Assembly (NCBI RefSeq): GCF_905475395.1
Contig: NC_058341.1
Span: 32,441,501-32,505,500 of the forward strand
Source of the DNA: Chrysoperla carnea
Taxonomy: Eukaryota; Arthropoda; Insecta; Neuroptera; Chrysopidae
Direction: 5' to 3'
Length of the DNA stretch: 64,000 bases
Made by a program: the position numbers and the translations under genes. How positions within the stretch are numbered: position 1 is the stretch's first letter; the number at the start of each line of letters is the position of its first letter. A model generated the notes under the pieces. The model did not search any database. It was not told the DNA's origin and saw nothing but the letters and a program-made list of their open reading frames with translations. Of the stretch, positions 11,881 through 25,602 are shown one piece after another.

Positions 11881-13995
11881 TTTTGAAAAATTGTTTGACT
11901 ACATTCATTTAATAGACAATTAATATTTTGAAATAACAACATATTTATATACTTATGGTATAAAAATTTTTATCGAATCTGAATGAGCCGCGTCATATTG
12001 AATGTTATACATATTTTTTGTCGAATGCAAGTGGACAATATTTTTAATGTTGTTACTTTTAAAGATTACAATCTTGAGAATTTGAGCAATTAAGATTATA
12101 AACTCAATAAATTTTACAAATTTCTACATATTTAAATTTAGGAAAAACTGTATGACAGTGGTAAAATGATATTAACCAGTTAACCAGTGGTACTGTAGGT
12201 GTAAGATATGACATCCTTTGCGACGAATTTTCGTCTTGAATACGAATGAATAAGTTTTAATATGCAATCACTTAATAACTTTAAGAGATATATGACCCGT
12301 GAAGCCATCTACATTCGGTGAATTTTAAATTGATTTGAGGCTGTAATAGCCGTTGAAACTTTTTAGGATTTTTACAAAAATTGCAATGAATTGCAATTTT
12401 TTACCACTTACCTTTCTAGCAAAACAGAAGAATCCCGCTAATCAACTGAATTTAACTGGATCATTTGTTCAACCAAAATGCTTTATCTAACCAGAAAAAT
12501 CACTTAAGCTGTGAAATTAATGTCGTTTGATCTTGCCTGCAGTGCAATTCCAATGGATTAATTAGATTTACACTTCTGTCGAAGCCATATTTCAATAGAT
12601 GAAGGACTTAGAATAGAATTTACGAAATAGTTGTTTAGTATGTTAGAGAAGGCATACGCTGCTCCCTGTACCAAATTTATAGGGGGTTATGTATTATCTA
12701 TTCATATTTCCTTAGATAAAAATGTGTTCATCAGAAAGTCATGCTTCTTTTTAATTTTGTTTTTACACAGGTATGGAAAAAAGTTCGGCAATCCTTAAAA
12801 TACGTCCAATCAGTTAAGATAATGATCTGAAATCTATATGGGTTCATACCGCTCACGCAAAAAATTGATTGCATATTTGCAATGAGCAGAAAAGGCAAAA
12901 AGGTTTGGCACTTTATATTAAATTTAAAATCAAAGAATAAAATAATTTCGTCAAAATGGAAACAAAAACGGTTCTTGAGTATTATGAAGGTTTATTTTCA
13001 CTGTTTACTGACTGAACAATTTTCAGATATTTCCTTTTGGTTGATTGTAATTAAAAATTTATATTGCGTAATGATGTAAAATTATTTTTGTACTAATATT
13101 TAATTCGTGCTCTGGCAATAGTTGATTGGTTAGCAGATTTAATCAACGCATTATTGTTTTAATAATTATCATTTCTAAATAAATAAATAAACAATATGTT
13201 AATAATCTGGTTTAGTATAATAGTACAAGGCCATATCCGCCTGGTTTGAATGTGATAATTGAGCATTCTTACCTCAGACTTTCGAAATCCTTTGATGAGA
13301 TATTACTTTCATGTTAATACACATAAAAACAATGGTAAATAATTTGCGATTGAAGATTTTGATTAATTATGATTACACCATAAAGTTAAAAAAAAAATCG
13401 GTATAGATATTTTTGTTTATTCGTTTATTCTTTCGATCATTCCTTTTTCACAGATAGGCATCTATGGATCAAGATTGGATTTGCATTAATCTGACTTCAA
13501 TGAAAATTATAGACAGTTTTAAAGGACGACTTATCCATACGCACGCTCTAACCGACATTCTGGCGTATAACTAACCTTTGGCAGCAAGATACATTAGAGA
13601 TCTAGGAACTTATTTGGTTTATTTGCATAGCCGACGAAAAGACAAATATTTCCATTTTTACACGTCTAATTGAATCTATAGAAGTACCTATCTAATTAAT
13701 TTAAACTTTTTGTCTAATCTAATCGTCTATATATCTAACTGAATTAATTAAGTTCTTATTAAAAATTTTTTTGTAAACTATTTTAGTAAATTTTATTTTT
13801 TCTCTGTGTTTTGAAAATTTGAGGCTTTTCGGAGCGATATCTATAAAAATAAACAACCTATGCTCTCTGCTTCAAATATTTTGTCAGCTTGTTAATTATT
13901 TATCAAGAAAAATGAAATGAAACGATTTTAAATAAAAAATAAAATTTATTTATTATAAAATAAGTTAAGAACAATAAGGAATTTAATTTTTTATT
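11881..13995. other. Spacer between genes C and B
   Basis: About 2.1 kb with no gene I can support; the plus-strand frame at 12882-13079 is short and unrecognised. It contains the promoter of gene B near 11944-11995 and, on the minus strand, an AATAAA signal for gene C at 13945-13950, about 46 nt after its stop. Confidence 0.65.
11944..11995 (-). promoter_or_regulatory. Core promoter of gene B: TATA, GATA-like, TGACG
   Basis: Minus strand: TGACG at 11995-11991, GATAAA at 11974-11969 and TATAAA at 11949-11944, about 64 bp before the start codon. Order and spacing match the promoters of A, C and D. Confidence 0.55.
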
Positions 13996-16900
13996 TCAAG
14001 TTTCTTGTTTCAATTCCTTCTTAGGAGTTGCTTTCTTCCACAAACTTAAAACTGAAACAAAAATTACTTTTCTGACCACATATCTCAAATATTTTTTAAC
14101 GTACTTATAATGAAATTGCACTAAAAATATTTAACTTTTGCACATTGAAAGAATATATATTTTGGACAAGTAGACCTTGAAGGCTTAATAAAGAAAAGAA
14201 AAGCAAATTATTTGTTTTGTTGAAGAATTAAAGGCTTATGCAACTAAAGGTTGTTTTGTTTTAAATGAAAATTGAAGTTTTAATCGTGAATTAAAGGTTT
14301 TTATGAAAAGGGTTCAAAAATTGAGCGCAATGTAAAATAACGTCAATCCCTTCGATTTCGCTTCAAAGTTTTCATAAAATATTTGTAATTTTTATGGCAG
14401 TTGTTGAAAAATTACTATCATAAAAATTACAGCTTTTATTGAAAATTGCATCTATTATTCCAGCTGTGATGGATTGTATAGGAAATTTTCAAGTTTTTAT
14501 TGCTTTTACAAAATAAATTTAGTTACCTGCTTTTGTTATGACTCCATCTATTACGACAAATGGTGCTTCAAAACACAACACCCAAATAATCGCAATTAAG
14601 ATACTTAAGCAGGTGGTACTGAAGAATGACTTTAACTAAAATTAAAAATGTTCATATTTTTGAATATTGAAGTACATAAATTAAAGGATCCGTCGAAGCT
14701 TTATATCTCTTTGGCCATTCAAATATCACTTTCTCATATTTTTTTTGCAGTTTAATGATATAAAAAATGCTTTAATCAATCAAATTTAAGGCCTGAGTAT
14801 AGATTATTGTCTACATCGAAAAACATATCTGTATGTCACTTGAGTATAAATTATAAAGTGTACGTTTCAGCTCCTCTGTTTATCTCTATATTCAAAGATA
14901 AAAAATAATGATTAATTAAATTTGTGATTACTTACGATCGTATAATTCGAGAAGATGATTGGTACTCTAACAATGCCACGATTATAGTACTGTATAGCTT
15001 TATGTATTAAATATAAACAATATGTAATTTTTGCAAGAAATTGGAATACTGATAAAGACAAAATCCAATTCACTGGACCTGCATTATAAAATATAATTTT
15101 AATAGAAGTATAAATTAAAAAATTAGATGTTTAAACTATTCAGGTATAATACTAAAAGCAAAAAAAAATGAAAATTGATTTTAAAAGTTCCAAAATAACT
15201 ATGACACGATACTCTGAAATTGCAATTCAAGAGTCTTTTTATGGTCTTCTAATGAAAAGTTGGCCTAATATAAAATAAATATTTTCACTTACCTCCGTAG
15301 CCGTGTATACAAGCAAACACTATCCAACTTAATCCTAAAGCCCATAAATTTCGATGCAATCCAATAAACAAGGAATTGTACAATTTGCTATAGTGAAAAT
15401 TGTCATCTAACGCTGGATAATTTCCGAAAATGATATACAACATGACTACTGCTGTTAAAAACCACAATAAAGACACTATAATCTATAAAATTGAATATAT
15501 AATATAGAATGATATCATCAAAACTTTATATTTATTTACCTTATTCATTCGACATTTTTTGTGCTTTGTTTGAAACAAAATGTATCCCATTACTAAACCA
15601 ATAATCCATGGACCAGCTCTGGTATGTACTTGCGCATAATATATGAAATGCCAGTTAGGAATATCTGCCATCATCCTAAAAAGTATTATATTTAAAAAAA
15701 ATTCATACCTAATATTGCAGCTCTTCTATTAATCTAAAGTATTCTGGCCTAAAAAATCGGTTGATACTATGTGACAGGAGAATAACGTTGTTTTTCTTCA
15801 ATCTAAAAATTTAAAATATTCGAAAAGATTTTTACAGGATACTTACGCCAGTGCAGGTATTTCAAAATGCCATGCTACCCATGTAGGAATGACTGTAAAT
15901 AACACTACAAGAACGACAAAAAAATATGGAGTGATTTTGGGCCATTTACCAATAGGTATTAATATTAATGGAGACAATATGTATAACTGCATATCGACAG
16001 ATAAATACCATGTTTGGCTGATACACTGAAATAAAAATTTTTAGGTTTATATAATCTGATATTTTTTTTTATTGTAGCCTGAAGTGTCCTTTTAATGCAT
16101 CCAAAGAGACAATCATGGAGACTGCCAACAGAAGTGAAAAAATTTTTTTTAAACCAATTACACCTTATATAATTAATATTTCATAATTTTTAAATTGAAA
16201 TTATTAACATAACCACTCCTTGATAGTCGGGTAAAAACCACTATGCAATATTTGTTATTAAAAAAAATGACAAGATTTAACATCCGAAAATTAATTTTTG
16301 TTGTAAAGATAACAAATTTCGAAATAAAATTGTTGTTTTTTCACATTAAAGCATGTTTTTTATACTTTTTTTTTGTAGATTCAATCATTTCACGGAATTT
16401 TGAAACTTACACGATTTTCAGGATTTACAAAGTTCTGAATGTATAACAAACTTGACCACCAATACTCCTTACATTCATTTTGAAATCCTTGATTAGCTGT
16501 TTTCCAATTAGGACCCGTACCAAGTTTTATGAAAAAGGTCATATACAGGATTATAACAGCTGCATATGCAGGAGTTAATCTAGAAATAAAAGAAAATTGA
16601 GATTTTTTATAAGAGGACATCTTTAATAAAAAGCTAACTAACCTGAGATATCGGTGAATATAGAATACAGTAATATCAAAAGGAATTTTTTTGGCCTTCG
16701 CATTGAGAAAACCATACATTAGAAGTATTCCACCCAGGAAGAAAAATGTATCCACAGATACAGAGCTGGAAAATGTGAATAACGCCCACCAGCGTGTAAG
16801 CCACTAAAATGTAAAATTTTAAAATCCTGAAATCCGCTAAGTAATTATAAATTTAGTTTCCAGCATTAGATTTGACAAGAGTAGGTCATTTTAAGTAATC

Positions 16901-18964
16901 ACAGCACATCAATTGGTGATTTTGAATTGTATCTAGACGTTCGTTTAAAAATTTATTGGTTTTTGTAAGCTACTAGACTTAGGTGCTTTTTAAGTATGGA
17001 TAAAAAAACAAAAGTTTGAAAACATTTTTACGAAAATTGATTACTTTCCTAAGTACACTAGTGCCTTCATGAACAACTATAGTAAAATGTTCGAAGCATC
17101 GATATTTTTAAGCGTTACAAACTTGGGATTAAACCTTAATGTATATCTTGATATATTTCATATATACATGATATTAAAAAATGGATGTTTTATCAGCAAT
17201 GCCATACTGCAAATCTTAAAAATTTCCCAAAGCTCAAAGTATAATAATAATAAGCATCTGAAAGGCTACTATTTGATGTTGACCTTGAAATTAAGCAGCT
17301 TTTGTTTTTTTCTGTGAGCGATATTCAAGAGCTATTGAGATTCAATTACAATGGTCCACCCTATATAATTTTACAATTCAATTATTTTCAAAATAAAACA
17401 AAATTTTAGAGAAATTATGAAAATGTTACATACATCTGCAGCATCGTTAGAATTAAAAATAGTACTTTTCAACAAAATTGTAATTTCATGGCCATGAATA
17501 ATCCAAAACATACTGAGTACTCGTAATCCATTTAAGCAAGGTAACAAATCGGGATTATTATTGATTTTAACTAATTTTTTGAAATTTGTTAACCAGGAAA
17601 ATGCGACACTCAAAGGGTGTACCGGTGCTAAAAAACAATGATTTATTTATACATTCTGATGTTATCCTATAAAATTATTTGAGTGATTACTCACGTTTGT
17701 TACCGTACTGGAGAAACATATCATAAAACGTGCTCAAAATAATTACACATACTAATGCAATTAAAATTCCTCTAAAATTATACAAAACCATTTAATACTT
17801 TTTACAAAATTGATTTTATATAATATTATTAAATTAAAAATTTAAAAAAATCCGTGACAAAACTACAGGTCTGATAGATTCGTTTGTCGCATCGCAGCTA
17901 CTAAACGAATGAATCGAATTTTTTTTTTTGAAAGATAATTTGATTGAAAGAGTTTTTAGCTATGTTTTAAGAATATCTATTCATTCGTAAGAGGATCATT
18001 ACCTCTTTTCTAGTTGGTATTGGGTACGGAAATTGACACTTAAAACACCATTAATAACAATCTCGATCAAATTGCCTTTAAAATAATTAAAATCGCTTCA
18101 TCCGTTTAGGAGCTACGATGCTATAAACAAACATACAGATAAACAGACTCGTTTAACTTATAACACCCTCCTTTTTAGTCATCGGTTAAAAATGAACATA
18201 CATTGTCACCCAATCACCGAAGTTCAGTTTTGGCTGAGATTCAACTGTCTGGCAGTATTTTTCTTGCACAGTAAAATTAAAATTTTGATTTAAACTGTTT
18301 AAATGTTCTTGGACATCTTTAGCTGTACATCCATCTGGCACACAAATTGACCACCGTCGTGTAAAATCAGGTGCTCGCGAAGCAAAATTCTATAAATATT
18401 TAATAACATATAAAAATATTGCGTTTGAATTTGATAAATAATGTGTGTTACTTCAGGTCGATTAAAATCATCCAAATTGGTCCAAAGATTCTGCATACTA
18501 GTCAAAGATTTGTTGTGCAGCAATGGTATTTCTAATTTTGTAAGACAATATTTCCCCCTGATATGCTCCTTATTATTATCAATTCTTAAACATTCATCAA
18601 ATGCCCCTAAATCGACTACATTTCCAATGAAGATTCCAGCTTGGAATTTGGATGAAGAATCCATCACTTGAATAAACAGAAAGGATACCATATTAAAGTA
18701 CAACATTTCCTAGGGAATTGTTTTGTAAAACTTACTTTCTTTCGCCCATGTTCCTTGAGTTGATATTTCAGTTATTAATGTTTTGTAATAAATATCACTT
18801 TGCTTTTTACAAAGATCACTTAATTCGGCCTCTGATTGAAGACTATAAAATTTTAAAATATCATGTACTTTATTGGACTCTAAAATCGATGAAGTTCCAT
18901 TACTAATATTACAAAAAATAATAAAACAAAATATTGTTTTTAGTTTCTTTCTAAAAATGGACAT
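13996..18964 (-). CDS. NRF-6-like acyltransferase-3 membrane protein, copy C (13 exons)
   Basis: Exons, 5' to 3': 18964-18736, 18666-18452, 18389-18202, 17771-17695, 17627-17434, 16803-16643, 16579-16411, 16025-15847, 15675-15540, 15482-15293, 15078-14936, 14635-14527, 14051-13996; 681 residues. Signal peptide, NRF domain (CKKQSDIYY, DSSSKFQAG, FDECL, YCLTKL, WSICVPDGC, EKYCQ) and acyltransferase-3 domain (LNGLRVLSMFWIIHGHE; YLIH near the end) are complete. Two family positions differ from the other four copies: exon 6 reads VDTFFFLGG, not FFFLSG, and exon 5 begins PPVHP where the others have DP or NP, because exon 4 ends in AAAC. Introns 3 and 5 carry dispersed-repeat fragments. In exons 3-12 it is closest to copy A (shared RWWALF or HWWALF, LGLSW, YNRGIV). 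Its tail KKELKQET resembles that of D. Confidence 0.92.
17045..17175 (+). repeat. Fragment of the ~540 bp dispersed repeat in intron 5 of gene C
   Basis: The stretch containing 'tttttaagcgttacaaactt' and the following TATA-rich run matches positions 29675-29775, and in reverse complement 55325-55450. Only the end of the element is present here. Confidence 0.55.
17845..18185 (+). repeat. Dispersed repeat in intron 3 of gene C
   Basis: It contains 'aggtctgatagattcgt', then 'cttcatccgtttaggagc', then 'tataacaccctcctttt' close to its right end. The same three blocks, in the same order, are found at 29930-30140. This looks like a near-complete non-autonomous element of about 300 bp or a little more. 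Confidence 0.6.
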
Positions 18965-20819
18965 TTTATAAAACTTTCTAATAAACTAATTAAAATAGCA
19001 CGTACTCCAAAGCAATGGTGACTATTTATACAGATAAACTAGTTTTATCTAATAGAAAATACGTCAATACTGTCTAGGATGTGATAGAAAGCTCAAAAAG
19101 GTTAATTGGCAAACTTGTTAAGTTTAACTAGGATTCTTTTCGCCAATAGTCCAAGAGATAATTGCATGAAAAAATTGGGTATAGAGAAACGCTCAGGAAT
19201 TAAAGACAGGAATTAGGCAGGAATTAAAAGTATTAAACCTACGTAACGTACGTAAGGATAAAATACTGAAACAATATAGGCAAAGCACTAGGAAAAGTTC
19301 GGTGTATCAGTGGCAGACGGTTTGTTTGCGAATAAATACTGAGCAAACTCGTTGCGACTGTTGCGATCTTAAAAACTCTTTGTTTGTCCAGACAGATTGA
19401 TCTAAAATTTGAAGAAATAAAATTTTAAACACTATTTTCAAATCATATTGCTATCAATAGCTTTAAGTTTAAAAAAGTTCTGGCAGGTTGGTTAAAAATA
19501 TAAATTTTTTAACAACTGTGATACTTCATTCCATATTTATTAGTTTTTATATTAATTTGGTGGGTCAGATTAGTGCTCTGTTATAAGACATATATAGAAC
19601 TATCGATTTCTTGGTTGTCTTCCATTACATCTAGTGTTGGAAATTTTATTTTTTCAAATTTTACATCAATATGCCTGGACTTTTGACGGGTTCTTTGGTT
19701 TCTCACGTCTTTAGAATCAATATTATTTGACTATGACCTCATTAAACATTATTTTAGAGAAAATGTGAGATGAGCTATCATTGTGAGTTAAAGATAATCT
19801 GAACGATTTGAAAAATTTATTTTTTTTACGAATAAGAGAGTACTTTCGAAATGAAAAAGGAAAAAAATAAAATAAAAAGTTGGTGATTGATCTGATTATT
19901 AGTGAGTGGGATGTTTAAGAGTGAGACGCAAACTTTTCTGAAGTCTGGAGTAGTAGAAAAAACTAAAAGTCCATCATCACTTCCCGTATTGATTAAACTT
20001 TTTTTTTTTCTAAAAATAACTCATCAGTTTGATTGATTACCGAGATTAGATTAGTTATTAGTTTTTATGAAAAAGCTATACGGACTTTAAACGACCTCTA
20101 TACAAAGGTATGAAAATAATTTATATAAGATGTAGATATCAAATGCACGTGCGGTTTTCTCAATTATATTAACGAGAAAATTTGTTTTTAACATAATAAA
20201 AAGTAAATGTTCCCGGTGCAAGAAAATTTTTAAGCTTTCAATATTTATTTCCTTCAATTAAGTATTGATATCGTTGATTCAATTTATATTTACTTATAAC
20301 AAAGACATCAACGGCCAAGTAAACGCCTTTACTACAACCCAGTAATTTTTTACCGTGTAATTTCATATCTGGAAAGGTTAGTAAAAGAAGTCGTTGTTTT
20401 TGGTCACAATAATATCTCATGAAAATGATTAGAGTCTTCTCCACATGGACGTAACTTTTGGATAAAAGATAGTGGAGGTAAAAAATTGAATTGCTAACTT
20501 GTTGCAATTAGTTAAAAAAAAAACAAAAATTAAATCTATGTAAGGTAGTTCTAAGAATTTCAATATTATTTGATTGATAGTGCTGTACGAAGAGGCGTAC
20601 GTGTGCGCAAGTATTTAATGTATTTTCTAACAAACGAATCCCTATCTTTTTGAGGATGTGTCAGATCGAAAACGCCAATTGACTTTCCATCTTAAAATAT
20701 GTGCCCTTTTCATAACTTTCTTCTTATCAATTGCAATAAAAATAAAACAACTGTTAAAAAAAAAAAATTTATTCATTATCAGAATATTTATACATTTTCA
20801 GATAAATAATTTTATTATT
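18965..20819. other. Spacer between genes D and C
   Basis: About 1.85 kb without a supportable gene; the minus frame 20238-20507 shows no family match. The promoter of gene C is at 19025-19066. The minus-strand AATAAA signal of gene D is at 20768-20773, about 47 nt after its stop. Confidence 0.65.
19025..19066 (-). promoter_or_regulatory. Core promoter of gene C: TATA, GATA-like, TGACG
   Basis: Minus strand: TGACGT at 19066-19061, GATAAA at 19049-19044 and TATAAA at 19030-19025, about 61 bp before the start codon, as in A, B and D. Confidence 0.55.
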
Positions 20820-23800
20820 TCAAGCCTCTTGTTTCAATTCTTTCGGCTCAGCTTTACCTCGCTTACCCAAGTTTGAAACTAAAACGACAAAAATTAAAAA
20901 AAAATTCTTGTAATTATTCAATAGCCTTATAGACTCCAGCTACAATTTCCCAAAACTTGTAGCTATAGTACAAAAATTTATTGATTTATGACATCTTTAC
21001 CTGTTTTTATGATGACACCATCAATGGCAGCAAAAGGAGATTCAAAACAAAGGACCCAAATTATAGAAAATAATGTACTTAAACATGTAGTACTAAAGAA
21101 AGATTGCAACTGAAATACAAAAAAAAAAAAACGCAATTGATTAACCAATTAGATTAAATATAACTTTAATATTAATTATTACTCACAATTGTGAAATCGT
21201 TAAAAATAACTGGAACCCGGAGAATTCCCCGATCATAATTTTGTATAGGTACGTGTAATAAATATAACGAATATGTAATTTTTGCAAAGAATTGGAATAC
21301 TGATAATGATAAAAACCAATTCACTGGACCTTAATTGTAAAAAATTAAAACCAAATTCAAATGGTGTTCATAAACTTTTTGAAATGTAATTCTTACCGCC
21401 GTAGCCATGTATACACGCAAACACGATCCAACATAATCCTAAAGTCCAAACATTTCTATGGAATCCAGTAAATATACTGCTAAATAATCTACTATACTCA
21501 AAATCATCTTTTAGTGCTGGATATGTTCCAAATAAAATATAAAGCATGACCACCGCTGTTAATAACCATAAGAATACCGCTAAAATCTGAAAATAAAAAT
21601 AAAAAATCTACTTTTAACATAATTGTTATTAGTTATAATTATTCTCATTTTACCTTATTTATTCGAATTTTTTTATGTTTTGTTTGAAATAAAACGTATC
21701 CTAATGCTAAACCGATGATCCATGGTCCAGCTCTGGTATGCACTTGAGCATAATAAATTCCATTCCAGTCAGGTATTGCAGCATTCATTCTGAAAACGTT
21801 TTTTTATAAACAATTTAGTCTAGTCCAAAAATTTGTGAAAAGTAGAGATAATACTCAGAGTTGGATTCTGAATGATGTCTAGAAAAATGTTGAAGCTCTC
21901 CTCTCCCCGATACATAGGCGCCGCCAAGGGATTTTAGAAAGGAGTATCCAACAAAAAATCTCCCAAAAATCACATCAAAAACACATTTTGACCCATTTAA
22001 GAAAATCGTATTCAAAATTTAAATAGAGTTATAATTTTTATTAAATTGAGTGCTAAGTTTTACCAAGATCGGTGATTTTTGGGAATTTTAGAATTTTTAT
22101 GTTTTCTTTTTTTTAGAAAAATCCAGAAAAATATTCTTATAATGTTACGGTTTATTCTGTAATGTATAAAAATTTTTTAATGATTTGCGTTGCTGTTTAT
22201 TGAAATATAGGTATAATAAATGAAGTCACACGGTTGGAATCAGTGCTTTTCCAAACATTTTTCTCTGAATTTGAAACAATACTTACGCAAGTGCAGGTAT
22301 TTCATAATGCCATGCAACTATTGTGGGTATAATTGTAGATATAACAATCAGTATTCCCAGTAAATATGGTGTTATCTTTGGCCATTTACCAATAGGTATT
22401 AATATTAAAGGGGACAAGATATATAACTGCATATCGACGGATAAATACCACGATTGGCCAGCGCACTAAAAGGTGAAAAGATCTAAAATTTATAACTGTT
22501 GTACTTTAATATTAATAATATTATTTGAATCAAATATCAATGTCAATATTTCAACACTTGAATAAAGAATCCAAAAATATTTCTATAAGTTTGTCTATAA
22601 ATTACAGTTTTTCTTAGAGGTATCAATTTATTACAACCTCACTTATGAAGTTTCTTACAAAAACTATATACTGGGCGTTTCTCAAAATTTGTTCTTAATT
22701 GAAGCATGAAACGAAGAAACGAAAAAGTTTAGTAAGGTGTTTAAATATTATTCAATCAATATAAGTAGGAGCCTCTTGTATAATGCTAGAATACTGTTCA
22801 AGCATCTTCGCAAACAATTTAAAGTTGTTAGCTCAAAGTGAGTCTATTTCGAAAAAACTTTAAAAAACGAAATTATTAAAGCTAAAATGTGAACAAAAGG
22901 AAAAAACGGAACATTGCCAATATATGTATTACACTCTTAAGCAGTTTGTTACTCTACTTTAGTATTTTGATATATTGCAATTGTTGTTAATTAAATCAAT
23001 TTCTCAACTCACAAATCGATTAGGATTAACAAAATTCTGAATATATAACAAACTTGACCACCAATATTCCTTGCAACTATCATGTAATCTTTGATTACTT
23101 GATTCCCAAATTGGACCGCTACCAAGTTTCATGTAGAACGTTATATACAAAACTATAAGAGCTGCAAATGCAGGAGTTAATCTGAAAATTCAATCAAGAA
23201 AGACCTTTAATTAAATTGAATCAATAACAGAAGCAAATACATTACCTTAGATATCGATGAATGTAAAACAATGGAATATTAAATGGAATTTTTTTCGCTC
23301 GTGATTTAAGAAATCCGTACATTAAAAGTAAACCACTTAAAAAGAAGAATGTATCGACGGATACAGTACTTGAGACGGTGAACAAAGACCATACATGCTT
23401 ACGCCACTAAAAAGAAATTTTCTTAGCATTTTAAATCGTAAATATAATACAGAAAAATAGAAAAAGCATTTTTCATTCATTTTTTACCGTACTGTAAGAC
23501 ATTTTCACATGCTTTCAGTACTAGTCATTTCCCGTATTAGGAAAAACCAAAGAATTACACGTTTTCGTTTTTAGGAATCAATAATTTAAGTATACCTTCT
23601 ATTTTCACCTTTGTGTGCAATAAACTTTGTTTTGAAAAGGAATTTAGAAAATTTATACTTACATCTTCTGCTTCCTTTCCATTAAAAAGTATTCCACTAG
23701 ACAGTGTTGACGTTTCATGGCCATGGATAATCCAGAACATACTAAGCACGCGAATTCCATTTAAACAAGGTAACAAATCAGGATTGTTATTTATTTTGAT

Positions 23801-25602
23801 TAATTTTTGGAAGCTTGTTAACCATGAAAAAGCAATAGTTAAAGGATGAATCGGATCTAAAAAAAGTTGGTTTTTTAGAAATAATCTCACTTATTTGTAA
23901 AAGTATCAACTTACTTTTTTTAGTATGATGAAGAAAAATGTCATAACAGGTACTCAAAAAGATGACACAGGCTAAAGCTATTAAAATGCCTCTGAAAGAT
24001 AAAAACAAATTAATTAATTTAAAAAAACATTCTATTTGATTGCAATTAACGCACATGGTGGTCCAGTCACCAGAATTAAGTTTTGGTTGAGATTCAACTG
24101 CCTGGCAGAATTCTTCTTTCACAGTAAAATTGAGATTTTTATCGTAACTGTTTAAATGTGTTTCAATATCTTCAGCTGTGCATCCATCTGGTATACAAAT
24201 TGACCAGCGTAGTACCGAGTCAGTTGGTGGGCCAGCAAAGGTCTACAAAAATTTTAAATCCAATACGATTCTTAATATTTTAGGTTAATTAACGTCATAT
24301 TGAGGCTCAAAATTTTTTTAAAGGCAGTCTTTTACTCAAAGCATATGTGGTTAAAATTTTGATATAAAATAAATACATTGCTCTTATGGAGAATTCTCAA
24401 AAAACAACATATTTTGAAATTTTTGAAAATTTTCACTTGGAACGCATGAAAATAAATAAAAAAAAACCTTTTTAATAGAAAGTAAACATGTTAGCAGTGG
24501 CATAGAAAAGAAAAAAGAAAAAAAACCAAGTGTCTACATCCGTATAAAGAATGTACGAGCTGGCTAGAATTTTATTATAACTTCATGAATGTAGACGAAA
24601 AATAAGAATACAAATTTTCGATATCTGCCTTGGTTTTCGAAATATTGAAATATGAATAATTAAAGAAAAATTACAATTTTAATATTTTGCTAATTACGCC
24701 AGATGTCGAAAAATTATATTCCTACTTTTCTTCTTACATCGTCAAGTTATAACATAATTCACTATCAAATATTAAAAAATATTAAAATGACTGTGCATCT
24801 ATATATCTTTGTATCTATGTGTCTGTCCGCGGCATCGTTGCTCTTAAACCGATGAACCGGGATTATTTTTTTTGTTTATGTATAAGGTAATTTGATCCCG
24901 AAAATTCTGAACTATGGTTCAAGTTTAAGTTCAGGGTTTCTTATTCGATAATAACTAGAAAAAAGGTGATGATCTTCAAACGGCTGGGCAGATTTTGATT
25001 TTCAAAAAGAGTTAATCCATTAAAGAGGTACGATGCCACAAACGAATCGATCATTTTGAGTTGTAGTTTTTTTAAATTTTTAATTAATATGTAATTATTA
25101 CTTCTGGTAATTCGTTATCATTCAAATGGTTCCACAGTCTTTGAACTTGGTTCGTAGATCTGTTAAATATTACTGGTATTTGTAATTTAGTCAGACAATA
25201 TTTCCCCTTAATTTGTTCATTTTCATTATCAATTTGTAAACATTCATCAAATGCTCCTAAATCAGCAATGTTTCCAAAGTAAATTCCAGCTTGAAACTTG
25301 GATGAAGCATCCATCACTTGAATAAAAAATAAAGAAGTTATATTGATTGGTAATAATATAGTCTTGTAAAACTTACTTTCCTTAGCCCATTTTTCTTTAG
25401 TTGATGTTCCAGATATTAAAGTTTTGTAATAAATATCACTTTGTTTTCTACAAAGATCACTTAATTCAGCATCTGATTGAAGCGTATAAAATTTTATAAT
25501 ATCATTCACATTATTAATTGTTACAATTGATGAAGCCACTTTACAATTATTGTAAATTAGAATAAACCATAGGATTGTTACAAGTTTCATTGTTGACGAC
25601 AT
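20820..25602 (-). CDS. NRF-6-like acyltransferase-3 membrane protein, copy D (13 exons)
   Basis: Exons, 5' to 3': 25602-25377, 25316-25102, 24242-24055, 23991-23915, 23856-23663, 23406-23246, 23181-23013, 22465-22287, 21789-21654, 21586-21397, 21329-21187, 21109-21001, 20878-20820; 681 residues. I chose the Met at 25602 because it aligns with the start of copies B and C; a Met at 25623 would add seven residues. The signal peptide, NRF domain cysteines (LCRKQSD, FDECL, YCLTKL, WSICIPDGC, EEFCQ) and acyltransferase-3 motifs (LNGIRVLSMFWIIHGHE, VDTFFFLSG, DMQLYILSPL, YLLH) are intact. Intron 1 (60 nt) and intron 3 (63 nt) are both open and multiples of three; the intron-3 donor is a weak GTGCGT. 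Closest paralogue is copy B (EEFCQ, LFNGKEA, NVWTLGLCW, an AAG acceptor before exon 11). The tail ends PKELKQEA. Confidence 0.92.
24780..25075 (+). repeat. Dispersed repeat fragment in intron 2 of gene D
   Basis: Includes 'tgtctgtccgcggcatcgt', 'aaaccgatgaaccggg' and 'tacgatgccacaaacgaat', which are diverged forms of the blocks seen at 7985-8353, 17845-18185 and 29930-30140. It explains why this intron is about 860 bp while the equivalent intron in A is 60 bp. Confidence 0.5.
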
